Below, piece after piece: positions 54,284 to 62,835 of a DNA stretch of 64,000 nt. The stretch covers positions 248,001 to 312,000 of the forward strand of contig JANQJK010000016.1 of NCBI GenBank assembly GCA_028281665.1. Direction: 5' to 3'. The stretch is from Hyphococcus sp. (GTDB lineage Bacteria; Pseudomonadota; Alphaproteobacteria; Caulobacterales; Parvularculaceae). The notes beneath the pieces were generated by a model, which saw nothing but the letters and a program-made list of their open reading frames with translations, did not search any database and was not told where the DNA came from. Position 1 is the first letter of the stretch. Each line of letters opens with the position of its first letter. A program made the translations under genes and the position numbers.

Positions 54284-56179
54284 GTGTCGGATCATTCAGG
54301 GTTTTCGGTTTGGGGGTTTATCAAGGGGTTCGGCAAGCTGGTGATCGGCGTGCTGCTGCTGCTTCAGGGCCTTATTGGTCTCGTTGTGCTGCTCCTGTTT
54401 GTTGGTGTTCTGGTCAGCGTCGCGAACGGCGTCGCCGGCAATGCGGATAAGCCGCAGGTGACGATCCCGGACGAGGCGGCGCTCGTCATTAATCCTAACG
54501 GCGTCCTTGTCGAGCAGGCGGCTGAAGTCGATCCTTTTGAGGCCGTTGTCGAGGAGGCGTTCGGCGCCGACCAGCCGACCCAGATCGAGGTGCACGACCT
54601 CGTTCGCGTCGTTCGCAAGGCGACGGACGATGAACGCATCAAGGGCATCGTCCTCGATCTCGGCAATCTACAGATTCCGTCCTCAAGCGCGTCAAAAGCT
54701 CATTACCTCGCCGGCGAACTGAAAAAGTTCCGTGCAAGCGGCAAAAAAGTTATCGCGGTCGGCGACTCTTACGGTCAGGATCAATATCTGCTGGCGGCGA
54801 CCGCCGACGAAATTCACATGAACGATTACGGCAATGTCTTCATTTACGGTTATGGCCGGTACGGGCTTTACCTGAAGTCCTTTCTCGAAAAACTGAAGAT
54901 TACGAGCCACGTGTTCCGTGTCGGGACGTTCAAGTCCGCCGTTGAGCCCTTTATCCGCGATGACATGTCGCCGGAGGCGGAGGAAGCGAACCGGGCCTAT
55001 CTCGACGTGCTGTGGCGCGAATACATGTCTACGGTCGAGACCGCCCGCGGCTTGGATCAGGGAACGATCAGCAATTACGCGAATAATCTCGGCGACGTAT
55101 TGCGGGCCGCAAACGGCGATTTCGCGCAGGCGGCGTTGCAGACCGGCCTCGTAGACAAGTTGAATTCGCGCGCCGAACAGCGCGAACATCTCATGACGCT
55201 TTTCGGCAAGGACAAGGACGAGAAATCCTACAATCAAGTCGGCTTCCGTCGTTACCTGTCGGCGCTCGAAGGGCGTAAAGACGGCGACAGTCCGAATATT
55301 GCCGTGGTGACAGCGTCGGGCGCGATTGTCGATGGCGAAGCGCCGCTCGGCGAAGCGGCGGGCGGCGACACCATTGCCGCGCTCCTGCGCAAGGCTCGCG
55401 AGGACGAGAATGTCAAAGCCGTCGTTCTGCGCGTTGACAGCCCCGGCGGGTCAGCTTTCGCGTCGGACGTCATTCGCGACGAACTGCTCGCCATCAAGGC
55501 GAGCGGCAAGCCGGTCGTCGCGTCGATGGGGTCGCTCGCAGCGTCGGGCGGCTACTGGATATCTGCGGCCGCAGACGAAATCTGGGCCGCGCCGACGACA
55601 ATAACCGGTTCGATCGGGATCTTCGGTTACTTCAATACGTTTGAGGAAGCCGCCGCCCATTGGGGCATTTACGCAGATGGTGTCGGCACCACGGAGCTTT
55701 CGCCGCTCATGGCGACGGGCATCGGTCCGCTTCCCGAGAATGTTGCAGACATCATTCAGCAGTCGGTTGAGCACGGTTATGACCGGTTCCTGACCATCGT
55801 CAGCGAAGGCCGCGACCTCGATAAAGAATATATCAATTCCATCGGTCAGGGCCGCGTATGGATTGGCGAGAAAGCGATCGAACTGAAGCTTGTCGACAGT
55901 ATCGGCGGCCTTGATGAGTCGATTGATGCGGCGGCGCGGCTGGCGAAGCTTGAGGATTTCGACGTTGTCGAAATGACCGACAAGAAGACGCCGTTCGAGC
56001 AATTGCTCTCAGGCTTTTCCGTCGAGGCGGTTCGCTTTGTCGGCGCCGACCGCATTGCGTCCACGCGCAAAACGCCGACGCTCGCAAAGATCGCCGGCAA
56101 GGTGGAGGAGCAGATTGAGTTCTTTGCCGAGTTCAACGATCCGAACGCCGCCTATGCGCGATGTCTCGCCTGCGAATAG
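54284..56179 (+). CDS. sppA: Signal peptide peptidase SppA (long form)
   Basis: A 631-aa membrane-bound serine protease that degrades signal peptides after cleavage. One N-terminal helix (about 20-50) is followed by two tandem S49 domains. The catalytic Lys is in FRVGTFKSAVEPFIRDDMSP (about 216) and the Ser in GSLAASGGYWISAAADEI (about 415), matching the E. coli Lys209/Ser409 arrangement. The GTG at 54284 follows AGGGG by 9 nt; the track's longer form is unsupported. It ends with a strong terminator, unusual given the same-strand genes that follow. Confidence 0.93.
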   Translation: MSDHSGFSVWGFIKGFGKLVIGVLLLLQGLIGLVVLLLFVGVLVSVANGVAGNADKPQVTIPDEAALVINPNGVLVEQAAEVDPFEAVVEEAFGADQPTQIEVHDLVRVVRKATDDERIKGIVLDLGNLQIPSSSASKAHYLAGELKKFRASGKKVIAVGDSYGQDQYLLAATADEIHMNDYGNVFIYGYGRYGLYLKSFLEKLKITSHVFRVGTFKSAVEPFIRDDMSPEAEEANRAYLDVLWREYMSTVETARGLDQGTISNYANNLGDVLRAANGDFAQAALQTGLVDKLNSRAEQREHLMTLFGKDKDEKSYNQVGFRRYLSALEGRKDGDSPNIAVVTASGAIVDGEAPLGEAAGGDTIAALLRKAREDENVKAVVLRVDSPGGSAFASDVIRDELLAIKASGKPVVASMGSLAASGGYWISAAADEIWAAPTTITGSIGIFGYFNTFEEAAAHWGIYADGVGTTELSPLMATGIGPLPENVADIIQQSVEHGYDRFLTIVSEGRDLDKEYINSIGQGRVWIGEKAIELKLVDSIGGLDESIDAAARLAKLEDFDVVEMTDKKTPFEQLLSGFSVEAVRFVGADRIASTRKTPTLAKIAGKVEEQIEFFAEFNDPNAAYARCLACE

Positions 56180-56208
56180 GGCGATCCCGGCAACAAGATG
56201 ACAAAGGG

Positions 56209-56241
56209 CCGGCGCTGCACATACTGTGCGGCGCCGGTTTT
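56209..56241 (+). terminator. Strong intrinsic terminator of sppA
   Basis: CCGGCGCTGCACA and TGTGCGGCGCCGG form a 13-bp stem with one T-G wobble and the 3-nt loop TAC, followed directly by TTTT. The T-tract ends 5 nt before the likely ATG of the DUF1285 gene. Confidence 0.85.
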
Positions 56242-56246
56242 CGTTC

Positions 56247-56813
56247 ATGGCTGATTTGATGCGATATGCGGCGGCGCTGGAAGGGCTTGATCGGCGCGCC
56301 CTGCCGCCCGTTGAGAAATGGGACCCGCCCCGTAGCGGCGAGATCGACATTGTCATCAAGTCTGACGGAACCTGGTTCCACGAGGGAGGGCCGATCAACC
56401 GCGCCCGCCTTGTGCGCCAGTTCTCGACAATTCTACGGCGGGAGGGCGAGGATCACTTCCTCGTGACGCCCGCTGAAAAACTGAAAATCACCGTCGAAGA
56501 CGCCCCCTTTCTCGCAGTCCGGATGAACGTTGAAGGAGAGGGCGAGGGCCGCCGCATCGAATTTACGACAAATCTGGGCGACGCCGTCGTCGCCGGCCCC
56601 GGCTGCCGGCTCGAATTTCGCCCGTCGCCCGCCGGCGATATTGCACCCTATATTGACGTTCGGCGCAGCCTTGAGGCGCGAATTGGGCGTGCGGTCTATT
56701 ATGACCTTGTGGCGCTCGGCGAGCGGCGCCACATGGGGGACGTCGAGGTCTTCGGCGCGTGGTCGAATGGCGAGTTTTTTCCCTTCGCCGACGCCGGCGA
56801 CATAGACGACTGA
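56247..56813 (+). CDS. DUF1285 domain-containing protein
   Basis: A 188-aa protein beginning MADLMRYAAALEGL with LPPVEKWDPPRSGEIDIVIKSDGTWFHEGGPINRARLVRQFSTILRREGEDHFLVTPAEKLKITVEDAPF, the full DUF1285 signature. The function is unknown; structures of relatives suggest a small soluble protein. DUF1285-nudL-cca is a conserved alphaproteobacterial order. The start sits just after the sppA terminator with no SD, so it may be translated from a leaderless or very short-leader transcript; the GTG at 56226 would lie inside the hairpin. Confidence 0.87.
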   Translation: MADLMRYAAALEGLDRRALPPVEKWDPPRSGEIDIVIKSDGTWFHEGGPINRARLVRQFSTILRREGEDHFLVTPAEKLKITVEDAPFLAVRMNVEGEGEGRRIEFTTNLGDAVVAGPGCRLEFRPSPAGDIAPYIDVRRSLEARIGRAVYYDLVALGERRHMGDVEVFGAWSNGEFFPFADAGDIDD

Positions 56814-56874
56814 AGAAACTCCGCCCCGCGAGCCGCGCCAGCGAGCGAGCCGGAAAAATGGTGCTGGCGATTGT

Positions 56875-57546
56875 ATGGCGGAAAGCGTGTTTGACGGACA
56901 GGAATCAACAGCGGCTTTGCGAGCGCGAATCGAGGCGAACCTCCATCGCGCGTCGGCGCAGCATGTGCGCGATCACTTTCGAAGCCTGAACCCGCATCTC
57001 GTCGGCGACAAGCTTTTCGAAAGCCGCTGGAGCGACATTCGCAGGGATGCGGCGGTGCTGGTGCCGATCATTCCCCGTGCGAGCGGCGCGACCGTATTGT
57101 TTACGGTTCGCTCGAACGACATGCCCTCCCACGCCGGACAAATCAGCTTTCCTGGCGGCAAGGTCGAGAAGTCCGACGCCAACCGCGAGGCGACGGCGCT
57201 GCGCGAAGCCCATGAGGAAGTGAACATTGCGCCCGATGCGGTCGATATTGTCGGGCGCCTCGGCGTGCATCAGGGCGGGCTCGGATTTTCCGTAACGCCG
57301 GTGGTCGGCATCGTCGATCCGGCGGCGGATATCCGGCCATGCCCGCGCGAAGTGGATGAGGTGTTTGAGGCGCCGCTGGCGCATTTCGCAAATCCGGATA
57401 ATCATCGCACGGAACAACGCACCCATAAGGACGTCACCTACAATATGTTCGCCGCGCCGTATGACCGGTTTCATATCTGGGGTCTGACGGCTGGCATTCT
57501 CCGAACGCTGCTGGATGTCTTGCAGGAAGAGGATATGCCGTCGTGA
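56875..57546 (+). CDS. nudL: CoA pyrophosphatase (Nudix)
   Basis: A 223-aa Nudix hydrolase that splits CoA or acyl-CoA into phosphopantetheine and 3',5'-ADP. The Nudix box GGKVEKSDANREATALREAHEEVNI is intact, preceded by the CoA-family segment LFTVRSNDMPSHAGQISFPGGK (LLTxRS...HxGQxxFPGG). The start at 56875 (MAESVFDGQES) is taken from the track. It ends overlapping the cca GTG by 4 nt (GTGA), so the two are co-translated. Confidence 0.9.
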   Translation: MAESVFDGQESTAALRARIEANLHRASAQHVRDHFRSLNPHLVGDKLFESRWSDIRRDAAVLVPIIPRASGATVLFTVRSNDMPSHAGQISFPGGKVEKSDANREATALREAHEEVNIAPDAVDIVGRLGVHQGGLGFSVTPVVGIVDPAADIRPCPREVDEVFEAPLAHFANPDNHRTEQRTHKDVTYNMFAAPYDRFHIWGLTAGILRTLLDVLQEEDMPS

Positions 57547-58781
57547 GCGCCGCGGCCGGGTCGCTTGTTCCGTTAAGCGAGGCACAGCGAGCAGCGTTTG
57601 CCTGGCTTGAAAAGCCGCATTTGAAAACCGTCGTTGCGGCGCTTGACCGGGCGGCGCCGGGCGGCGCGCGTTTCGTCGGCGGATGCGTGCGCGATGCGCT
57701 GCTGGGGGAGGCGCCGAAGGATTTCGATATCGCAACGACGCTGACGCCGGCGGAAACGATCGCCGCCGTAAAGGCCGCCGGGCTGCGCGCGGCGCCGACC
57801 GGGATCGATCACGGCACCGTCACGGTCATCGTCGATCATCAGGGCGTTGAAGTGACGACCCTTCGCGCCGACGTGTCGACCGACGGGCGCCGCGCAAGCG
57901 TTGCCTTTACGGATGACTGGGCGGTCGACGCGGCGCGGCGCGATTTCACCGTCAACGCGATTTATCTGACCCCGGATGGTTTCCTGTTCGACCCGGAGAA
58001 CGGGCTGGGGGATATCGAGTCCAGGACCGTGCGATTCATCGGCGACGCGGAACAGCGCATACGCGAGGACTATCTGCGGATCCTGCGGTTCTTCCGTTTC
58101 AGCGCGCGGTTCGCCCCCACCTTCGACAAGGTGGGGCTGGCGGCGGCGACAAAGCTGAAAGACGGCGTATCGATCCTCTCGGCGGAGCGGATCGGCGCGG
58201 AGTTTATGGCGATACTTTCCCTGCCGCGCGCCGTTTTCGCCCTTGACGGGATGGCGCAGACCGGCGTGCTGACGAAAATCTGGCCATCGCCAGCGCGGAT
58301 CGACGCCGTTGGCCGGCTGAAGGAGCTGGCGCCGCAGGCTGCGCCGCCGGTTGTGCTTGCGGCGTTGTTCGGCACTGCGGGCGACGGCGTGGGCGGCGCA
58401 TTGCGTTTGTCGAACGCCGAAAAAGCGATGCGGGCGGCGGCGCTCAGGGGCGCGGCGGCGGTCACGCCGGGACTTGAGGAAAAATCCGTTCGTGTCCTGA
58501 TCTATGAGCTTGGCCGCGACGTATTCTTCGATGCGGTGGCGGTCGCGGCGGCGACTGGCGCGATAGACGCGGACGAATTTTCGCGCCTTTCCGCGCTTGG
58601 CGACGGCTGGACGCCTCCGACGCAGCCTCTTTCCGGCAAGGACGTTGTCGCCTTCGGCGTCCGGCCGGGGGCGGAGGTTGCTGAAATTCTGGCGGCCGCC
58701 GAGGCCGCCTGGATTGCGGAGGACTTCCCGCCCGAGCCGCGGCCCAGCGCCATCCTCGCGGAAATTATCGCAAACCGTTGA
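57543..58781 (+). CDS. cca: CCA-adding tRNA nucleotidyltransferase
   Basis: Adds or repairs the CCA 3' end of tRNAs. A 412-aa class II enzyme of bacterial type: nucleotidyltransferase motif GARFVGGCVRDALLGEAPKDFDIATTLTP (catalytic DxD as DFD), TVIVDHQGVEVTTLRADVSTDGRRASVAFTDDWAVDAARRDFTVNAIY, and the RNA-binding motif DYLRILRFFRFSARFAP. GTG start with GTGA overlap. No HD domain is seen, as is usual for the alphaproteobacterial form. Confidence 0.94.
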   Translation: MSAAAGSLVPLSEAQRAAFAWLEKPHLKTVVAALDRAAPGGARFVGGCVRDALLGEAPKDFDIATTLTPAETIAAVKAAGLRAAPTGIDHGTVTVIVDHQGVEVTTLRADVSTDGRRASVAFTDDWAVDAARRDFTVNAIYLTPDGFLFDPENGLGDIESRTVRFIGDAEQRIREDYLRILRFFRFSARFAPTFDKVGLAAATKLKDGVSILSAERIGAEFMAILSLPRAVFALDGMAQTGVLTKIWPSPARIDAVGRLKELAPQAAPPVVLAALFGTAGDGVGGALRLSNAEKAMRAAALRGAAAVTPGLEEKSVRVLIYELGRDVFFDAVAVAAATGAIDADEFSRLSALGDGWTPPTQPLSGKDVVAFGVRPGAEVAEILAAAEAAWIAEDFPPEPRPSAILAEIIANR

Positions 58782-58858
58782 CGTTTCGGTTTGACGCGCC
58801 GGCCCTGACAGGATTTGATAAGCAAAACAATCATATCCGACAGGGAGGACTACACGCG

Positions 58859-60475
58859 ATGATGGGACTGATGATGGATCGGCCGCTTTTGACGACCGAT
58901 ATCCTGAAACATGCGGTGCGGAACTACGCTCATGTCCCGATCGTGACGAGAACGGTGGAAGGGCCGACCCACCGTTATACGATAGCAGACTCCGCCAGGC
59001 GCATTGCGCAACTTGCCAACGCACTCGCGAAAATCGGCGTCAAACGCGGCGACCGCATCGGTGTGATCGGCTGGAACACCTACCGCCAGTTCGAAATGTA
59101 TTACGCCGTGGGCGGTCTCGGCGCCGTTCTGCATACGGTCAATCCCCGTCTTGGACCGGAGAACGCAACGTTCGTGATCAATCACGCGGAAGATGACTAT
59201 CTCTTTTACGATACGACCTTCGCGCCGCTCGTTGCGGCGATGCGTCCGCACCTGAAATCCGTCAAGGACTATTTCGTTCTTTCGGACGAGGCCGGCGCGG
59301 GCGAAGCGGCAAAGGGCGCGAAGCTCTATGAAGAGTTCATCGCCGGGGAGGCGGAGACCATCGACTGGCCGGAGTTTGACGAAAACACCGCCGTCACCAT
59401 GTGTTACACCTCGGGCACGACCGGCGACCCGAAAGGCGTCGTGTACTCTCATCGCGCTTTGGTGTTGCAGGCGTTCGCCAGTGGCCTGCCGTCTGCCCTT
59501 GGCCTCAACGAAGGCGATGTGTTTCTGCCGGTTGTCCCGATGTTTCATGTCAATGCGTGGAATACGCCGTATACGTGCCTTTTAACCGGCGTCACGCAGG
59601 TGTTCCCGGGGCCGCGTCTCGACGGTGAAGGGCTGTACGAGTTGTTCGAAAGCGAGAAGGTGGTCTATTCCGCCGGCGTCCCCACCGTTTGGCTCGGTCT
59701 TTTGCAGTATCTTGAAAAAACCGGCAATAAACTGTCGACCCTGAAAGCCGGATTGTCCGGCGGGTCGGCGCTGCCGGAATCCCTTATTCGCGGCTTTGAA
59801 AAATATGGCGTCAATCTGGTGCAGGGATGGGGCATGACGGAAATGTCCCCGGTCGGCACCGTCGGAAAGTTGCCGCCGCATCTTGAAAACCTGCCGCTTG
59901 ACGAGCGTGTTCCCTATCAGCTGTTCGCCGGCCGCCCCATTCCATATGTGGATATGCGCGTTGTCGGCGAGGATGGCGCTGTGCTGCCGAATGACGGAGA
60001 GTCCGACGGAAACCTCCAGGTGCGCGGCCCGTCAATCGTCAGTTCCTATTACAAAGCGACGGAGCCGACGCTGACTGAAGACGGCTGGTTCGACACCGGC
60101 GACGTCGCCATCATTCATCCGGAAGGCTTCCTGCAAATCACCGACCGTTCGAAGGACGTCATCAAGACCGGCGGCGAGTGGGTGTCGTCGATCGACATCG
60201 AAAACGCCGCCATGATGCATCCGGGCGTCGCTCAGGCAGGCGTCATCGGCGTTCATCATCCGCGCTGGCAGGAACGTCCGCTTCTCATTGTCGTCAAGAG
60301 CGACGGCGCCGATCCGTCGTCCGAGGAAATCATCGAGTTCGTCAAACCGAAGCTGGACAAGATCGCCTGGCCCGACGCGGTTGAGTTCGTTGACGCGATC
60401 CCCCTTGGCGCGACGGGCAAGGTTCTGAAAACCGAGCTTCGCAAGATGTTCAAGGATTACAAGCTCGCCGGATAA
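58859..60475 (+). CDS. Fatty acyl-CoA ligase (AlkK/FadD-like)
   Basis: A 538-aa class I adenylate-forming ligase. Motifs: P-loop [18 protein letters not shown], substrate region [62 protein letters not shown] and [18 protein letters not shown]. The [11 protein letters not shown] wording is typical of the medium/long-chain AlkK-type branch. The ATG at 58859 has AGGGAGG 10 nt upstream; the 27 preceding track residues are rejected. It probably feeds beta-oxidation; it ends 6 bp from the convergent response regulator. Confidence 0.92.
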   Translation: MMGLMMDRPLLTTDILKHAVRNYAHVPIVTRTVEGPTHRYTIADSARRIAQLANALAKIGVKRGDRIGVIGWNTYRQFEMYYAVGGLGAVLHTVNPRLGPENATFVINHAEDDYLFYDTTFAPLVAAMRPHLKSVKDYFVLSDEAGAGEAAKGAKLYEEFIAGEAETIDWPEFDENTAVTMCYTSGTTGDPKGVVYSHRALVLQAFASGLPSALGLNEGDVFLPVVPMFHVNAWNTPYTCLLTGVTQVFPGPRLDGEGLYELFESEKVVYSAGVPTVWLGLLQYLEKTGNKLSTLKAGLSGGSALPESLIRGFEKYGVNLVQGWGMTEMSPVGTVGKLPPHLENLPLDERVPYQLFAGRPIPYVDMRVVGEDGAVLPNDGESDGNLQVRGPSIVSSYYKATEPTLTEDGWFDTGDVAIIHPEGFLQITDRSKDVIKTGGEWVSSIDIENAAMMHPGVAQAGVIGVHHPRWQERPLLIVVKSDGADPSSEEIIEFVKPKLDKIAWPDAVEFVDAIPLGATGKVLKTELRKMFKDYKLAG

Positions 60476-60481
60476 AGCGCC

Positions 60482-61129
60482 TTAACGGGCCAGTCCGTTT
60501 TTCACGGCGTAAAGCGCGGCCTGGGTCCGGTCGTTGACGCCGAGTTTTGACAGGACGGTGGAAACGTACCCCTTCACCGTCCCCTCGGTGAGGCCGAGTT
60601 CGCAGGCGATCGACTTGTTGGATTTGCCCGCGGCGATCTCTTTCAGAATGTCCAGTTCCCGAGGCGTCAGGTCTTCATGAGCCAGGCGTTCGCCCGTGGC
60701 GCGACGCAATAATTGTTTCTGTACGGACGGGTGAAAGGCGGGCGCGCCGCCATGGGCGGATCGGATTGCGCGCGTGAGTTCGTCGCGCGAAACGTCTTTC
60801 AAAAGGTAGCCCATAACGCCGGCGTCCAGCGCCTCCTGCAAGCGCAGATCATCGCCGATGGCGCTGGTCAGGAGCACGACCCTTGTCGGCAATCCGGCCT
60901 TGCCGATGCGGTCGGCGGCGGCGATGCCGTCAAGTTCGGGCATGGCGACGTCCATCAGAACGATGTCCGGCGTCTCGCGCGCAACCAGCGACACGGCGTC
61001 CTCGCCGTCGACGGCTTCGCCGATGAGTTCAATGTCAGGCTGGTCGGACAGAAGCGTGCGGAGCCCCTCCCGGACGATGGCGTGATCGTCCGCGATTGCG
61101 ACGCGAATCGGCCTCGATCCCCGGGTCAT
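60482..61129 (-). CDS. NarL/LuxR-family response regulator (orphaned)
   Basis: A 215-aa two-component regulator. Receiver (about 8-125): DDHAIVREGL, phosphoryl Asp in IVLMDVAMPELDGI, Thr/Ser and Lys in LLTSAIG and YLLKDVSRDEL. The C-terminal LuxR helix-turn-helix (about 150-210) is LTPRELDILKEIAAGKSNKSIACELGLTEGTVKGYVSTVLSKLGVNDRTQA. The gene immediately upstream on this strand should be its histidine kinase, but only a decayed C-terminal fragment survives (see next entry), so its input signal and possibly its promoter are lost. Receiver residues are intact. Confidence 0.92.
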   Translation of the reverse strand: MTRGSRPIRVAIADDHAIVREGLRTLLSDQPDIELIGEAVDGEDAVSLVARETPDIVLMDVAMPELDGIAAADRIGKAGLPTRVVLLTSAIGDDLRLQEALDAGVMGYLLKDVSRDELTRAIRSAHGGAPAFHPSVQKQLLRRATGERLAHEDLTPRELDILKEIAAGKSNKSIACELGLTEGTVKGYVSTVLSKLGVNDRTQAALYAVKNGLAR

Positions 61130-61150
61130 GCCTGTCTCCCGCGAAGCAGC

Positions 61151-61281
61151 TTACGCCACCGGCAGAGTGACCTCAACGCATACGCCGCCGCTCGAACGAT
61201 TTTCGATGGTGAGCGTTCCGCCAGCGGCGCCGGCGCGGGTTCTTGCCGATCGGCGCCGGTCAACCCATGGCGCCCGCCGCA
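61151..61281 (-). pseudogene. Remnant of a NarX/DesK-type sensor histidine kinase
   Basis: Immediately upstream of the response regulator, the frame ending at 61151 reads RTRAGAAGGTLTIENRSSGGVCVEVTLPVA, the standard C-terminus of HPK7-type kinases (...RERAAALGGTLxIxSxxGxGTxVxVxLPV). A second frame (about 61255-61281) supplies CGGRHGLTGA, matching the preceding G-x-GLxGM segment, so a frameshift lies between the two. The rest of the kinase (sensor, H-box, N-box) is absent. The spacing of 22 bp to the regulator is what an operon would show. Confidence 0.65.
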
Positions 61282-61405
61282 CCGGGCGTTTTTCCAATCT
61301 TCCCATGGCCGGGCTCTGGCAAAATGGTATAACAAATTTGGAGCATGAACGGCGCCCCGAAATCCGGTCGCCATAATCTTTGAAAAACGATCCTATTCGG
61401 AGGCG

Positions 61406-62200
61406 ATGATGCGCTGTGAGTATGTCGACGGTCCCCATGGGCAGGTTCACTTGCGGCGTTGGGCGCCAGACGGCGCATCGCTGCCGCCGTTGTTGTGCTT
61501 CCATCCCGCGCCGTTCAGCGGCTGCGCGTTCGAAGGGATAGCGCCCTTTCTCGCGCAGGACCGCGTCGTGATTGCGCCCGACTATCCCGGATATGGCGGA
61601 TCGAGCGCCATGAAGGGGGCGCCGGCCATCGGCGATTATGCGGACGCGATGATCGCAGTCGCCGAAGCTGCGGCGGGCGGCGGGCCCGTGGACGTCCTCG
61701 GGTTCCATACCGGGTGCCTTGTTGCGGCTGAAGTTGCGTTGCGCCGCCCGGAAGGCGTTCGCAAAGCCTGTCTCATCGATCTGCCGGCATTTCCGCCCGA
61801 TCAAAGCGCGCAAATGGCGGAAAAGTTTGCGGGCCCCGTCGAGATTACGCCGGACCTCGACTGCCTCGCGGCTGCGTGGAAGATGGGCTTTCTTTCGCGC
61901 ATCGAGAGTCAGTCCGTCGATCGCGCTTTCCAGATGTTTTCCGAACAGCTGCGGCCGGGACGCGCAATGAATGCCGCCTTTCACGCTGCCTTTACATATC
62001 CCTGGGCCGAACAACTTTCAAAGATTCGTGTAGAGACGCTCGTGCTGGCGACAAACTCCTCATTGCTGGAAGGCTCGCGCGCAGGGAGCAAGGTTATTCC
62101 ATCTGCACAACTGCTGGAGCGCCTCGATGTCAAACGCGCGGTTCTTGACGAAGCGGCGCAGACAATTGCGGCAGACCTCAACAATTTTCTGACAGGTTAG
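61406..62200 (+). CDS. Alpha/beta hydrolase with His at the nucleophile position
   Basis: A 264-aa alpha/beta-fold protein: FHPAPFSGCAFEGIAPFLAQD, PDYPGYGGSSAMKG, the elbow LGFHTGCLVAAEVAL, and LVLATNSSLLEGSR toward the C-terminus. The G-x-nucleophile-x-G position holds His (GFHTG) instead of Ser, Cys or Asp. I recall a bacterial subfamily with a GYHTG-like elbow, so this may be inherited rather than a mutation; catalysis is uncertain. An ATG pair at 61406/61409 with GGAGG upstream supports the start. It stands where the 5' part of the histidine kinase was expected. Confidence 0.7.
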   Translation: MMRCEYVDGPHGQVHLRRWAPDGASLPPLLCFHPAPFSGCAFEGIAPFLAQDRVVIAPDYPGYGGSSAMKGAPAIGDYADAMIAVAEAAAGGGPVDVLGFHTGCLVAAEVALRRPEGVRKACLIDLPAFPPDQSAQMAEKFAGPVEITPDLDCLAAAWKMGFLSRIESQSVDRAFQMFSEQLRPGRAMNAAFHAAFTYPWAEQLSKIRVETLVLATNSSLLEGSRAGSKVIPSAQLLERLDVKRAVLDEAAQTIAADLNNFLTG

Positions 62201-62434
62201 GTGAACAACCGATTGGCGGCGCAACTGCCGATCTTCGGGGATCAGCGACGCCGCCTGTTATGCCCTGCGCAAAAAGTACGGGGTGTGGCCCCCAACCGCG
62301 ATCGGAAGTGCTGGTTGACTGATAAAGCCGCACTCCAGAGGGAAACGGGGTTCAAAGGTGAGATCAAACGCTCAAAGATCTATGATCCGCCAGAATGGGG
62401 TCCGCTGCGTTTCAAGACTTCTAATCGGCATTGA
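62201..62434. other. Gap with degraded coding-like sequence
   Basis: The ORF 62201-62434 starts with a GTG overlapping the hydrolase stop region and shows no family resemblance; it is probably not a gene. Composition is closer to 50% GC than the neighbours. Its last codons (PEWGPLRFKTSNRH) run in the same frame into the ParE-like sequence after a TGA at 62432-62434, so this may be the decayed 5' end of that toxin gene. Confidence 0.4.
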
Positions 62435-62740
62435 GAAATCTACAACCACCTCATTGATACCTGCATTGAATTCGGTGAGTCCGTGGAGACGGCTATCGAG
62501 CGGGCGGGACGACGCATCCTGAGCATCGAAGACGAGATATTGTCGTTGGTGAAGACACCGCATCAAGGGACTCTAAGACCGGAATTCATGGATGGCCTGC
62601 GGAACGTCACCAAAAATAAGGCGGTGTTTTACTTTGTCGTCGATGAAGCGCAGGAAACCGTTCGGCTTCTAGCTGCCTTTTTCGGCGGGCAGGACCATCA
62701 GCGACATATGTTGTCCCGATTGCTCAATCCCTGGAGATAG
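62435..62740 (+). pseudogene. ParE-type toxin, truncated or decayed
   Basis: After an in-frame TGA at 62432-62434 the frame reads EIYNHLIDTCIEFGESVETAIERAGRRIL, then PHQGTLRPEFMDGLRNVTKNKAVFYFVVDEAQETVRLLAAFFGGQDHQRHMLSRLL. This matches RelE/ParE toxins: the 'DLxxIxxxI', 'P..G....GLR', 'y.v.e....v.il.i.hg.qd' pattern. The track's GTG (62483) start would lack the first helix, so the gene is probably inactivated by the TGA; a short functional form is possible. No ParD antitoxin was recognised upstream. Such toxins poison gyrase or cut mRNA. Confidence 0.6.
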
Positions 62741-62757
62741 AGAGGGCATTTTACTAA

Positions 62758-62835
62758 CACGGTGAATTCGACCGCCTCTTCACACCAGACGAATGCTGGA
62801 ACTCCTTCAAGGCGCAAAACTATGTTGCAGTTTAA
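62758..62835 (+). mobile_element. IS630-type transposase C-terminal remnant
   Basis: The frame after a TAA at 62755-62757 reads HGEFDRLFTPDECWNSFKAQNYVAV and then stops. The F-x-P-x-E-C-x-N-x-F/Y pattern is the usual C-terminal end of IS630-family transposases (typically ...FTPxECANYFRNAGY). The upstream frame has a stop and the rest of the gene is missing, so only the tail of a lost insertion remains. Confidence 0.45.
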
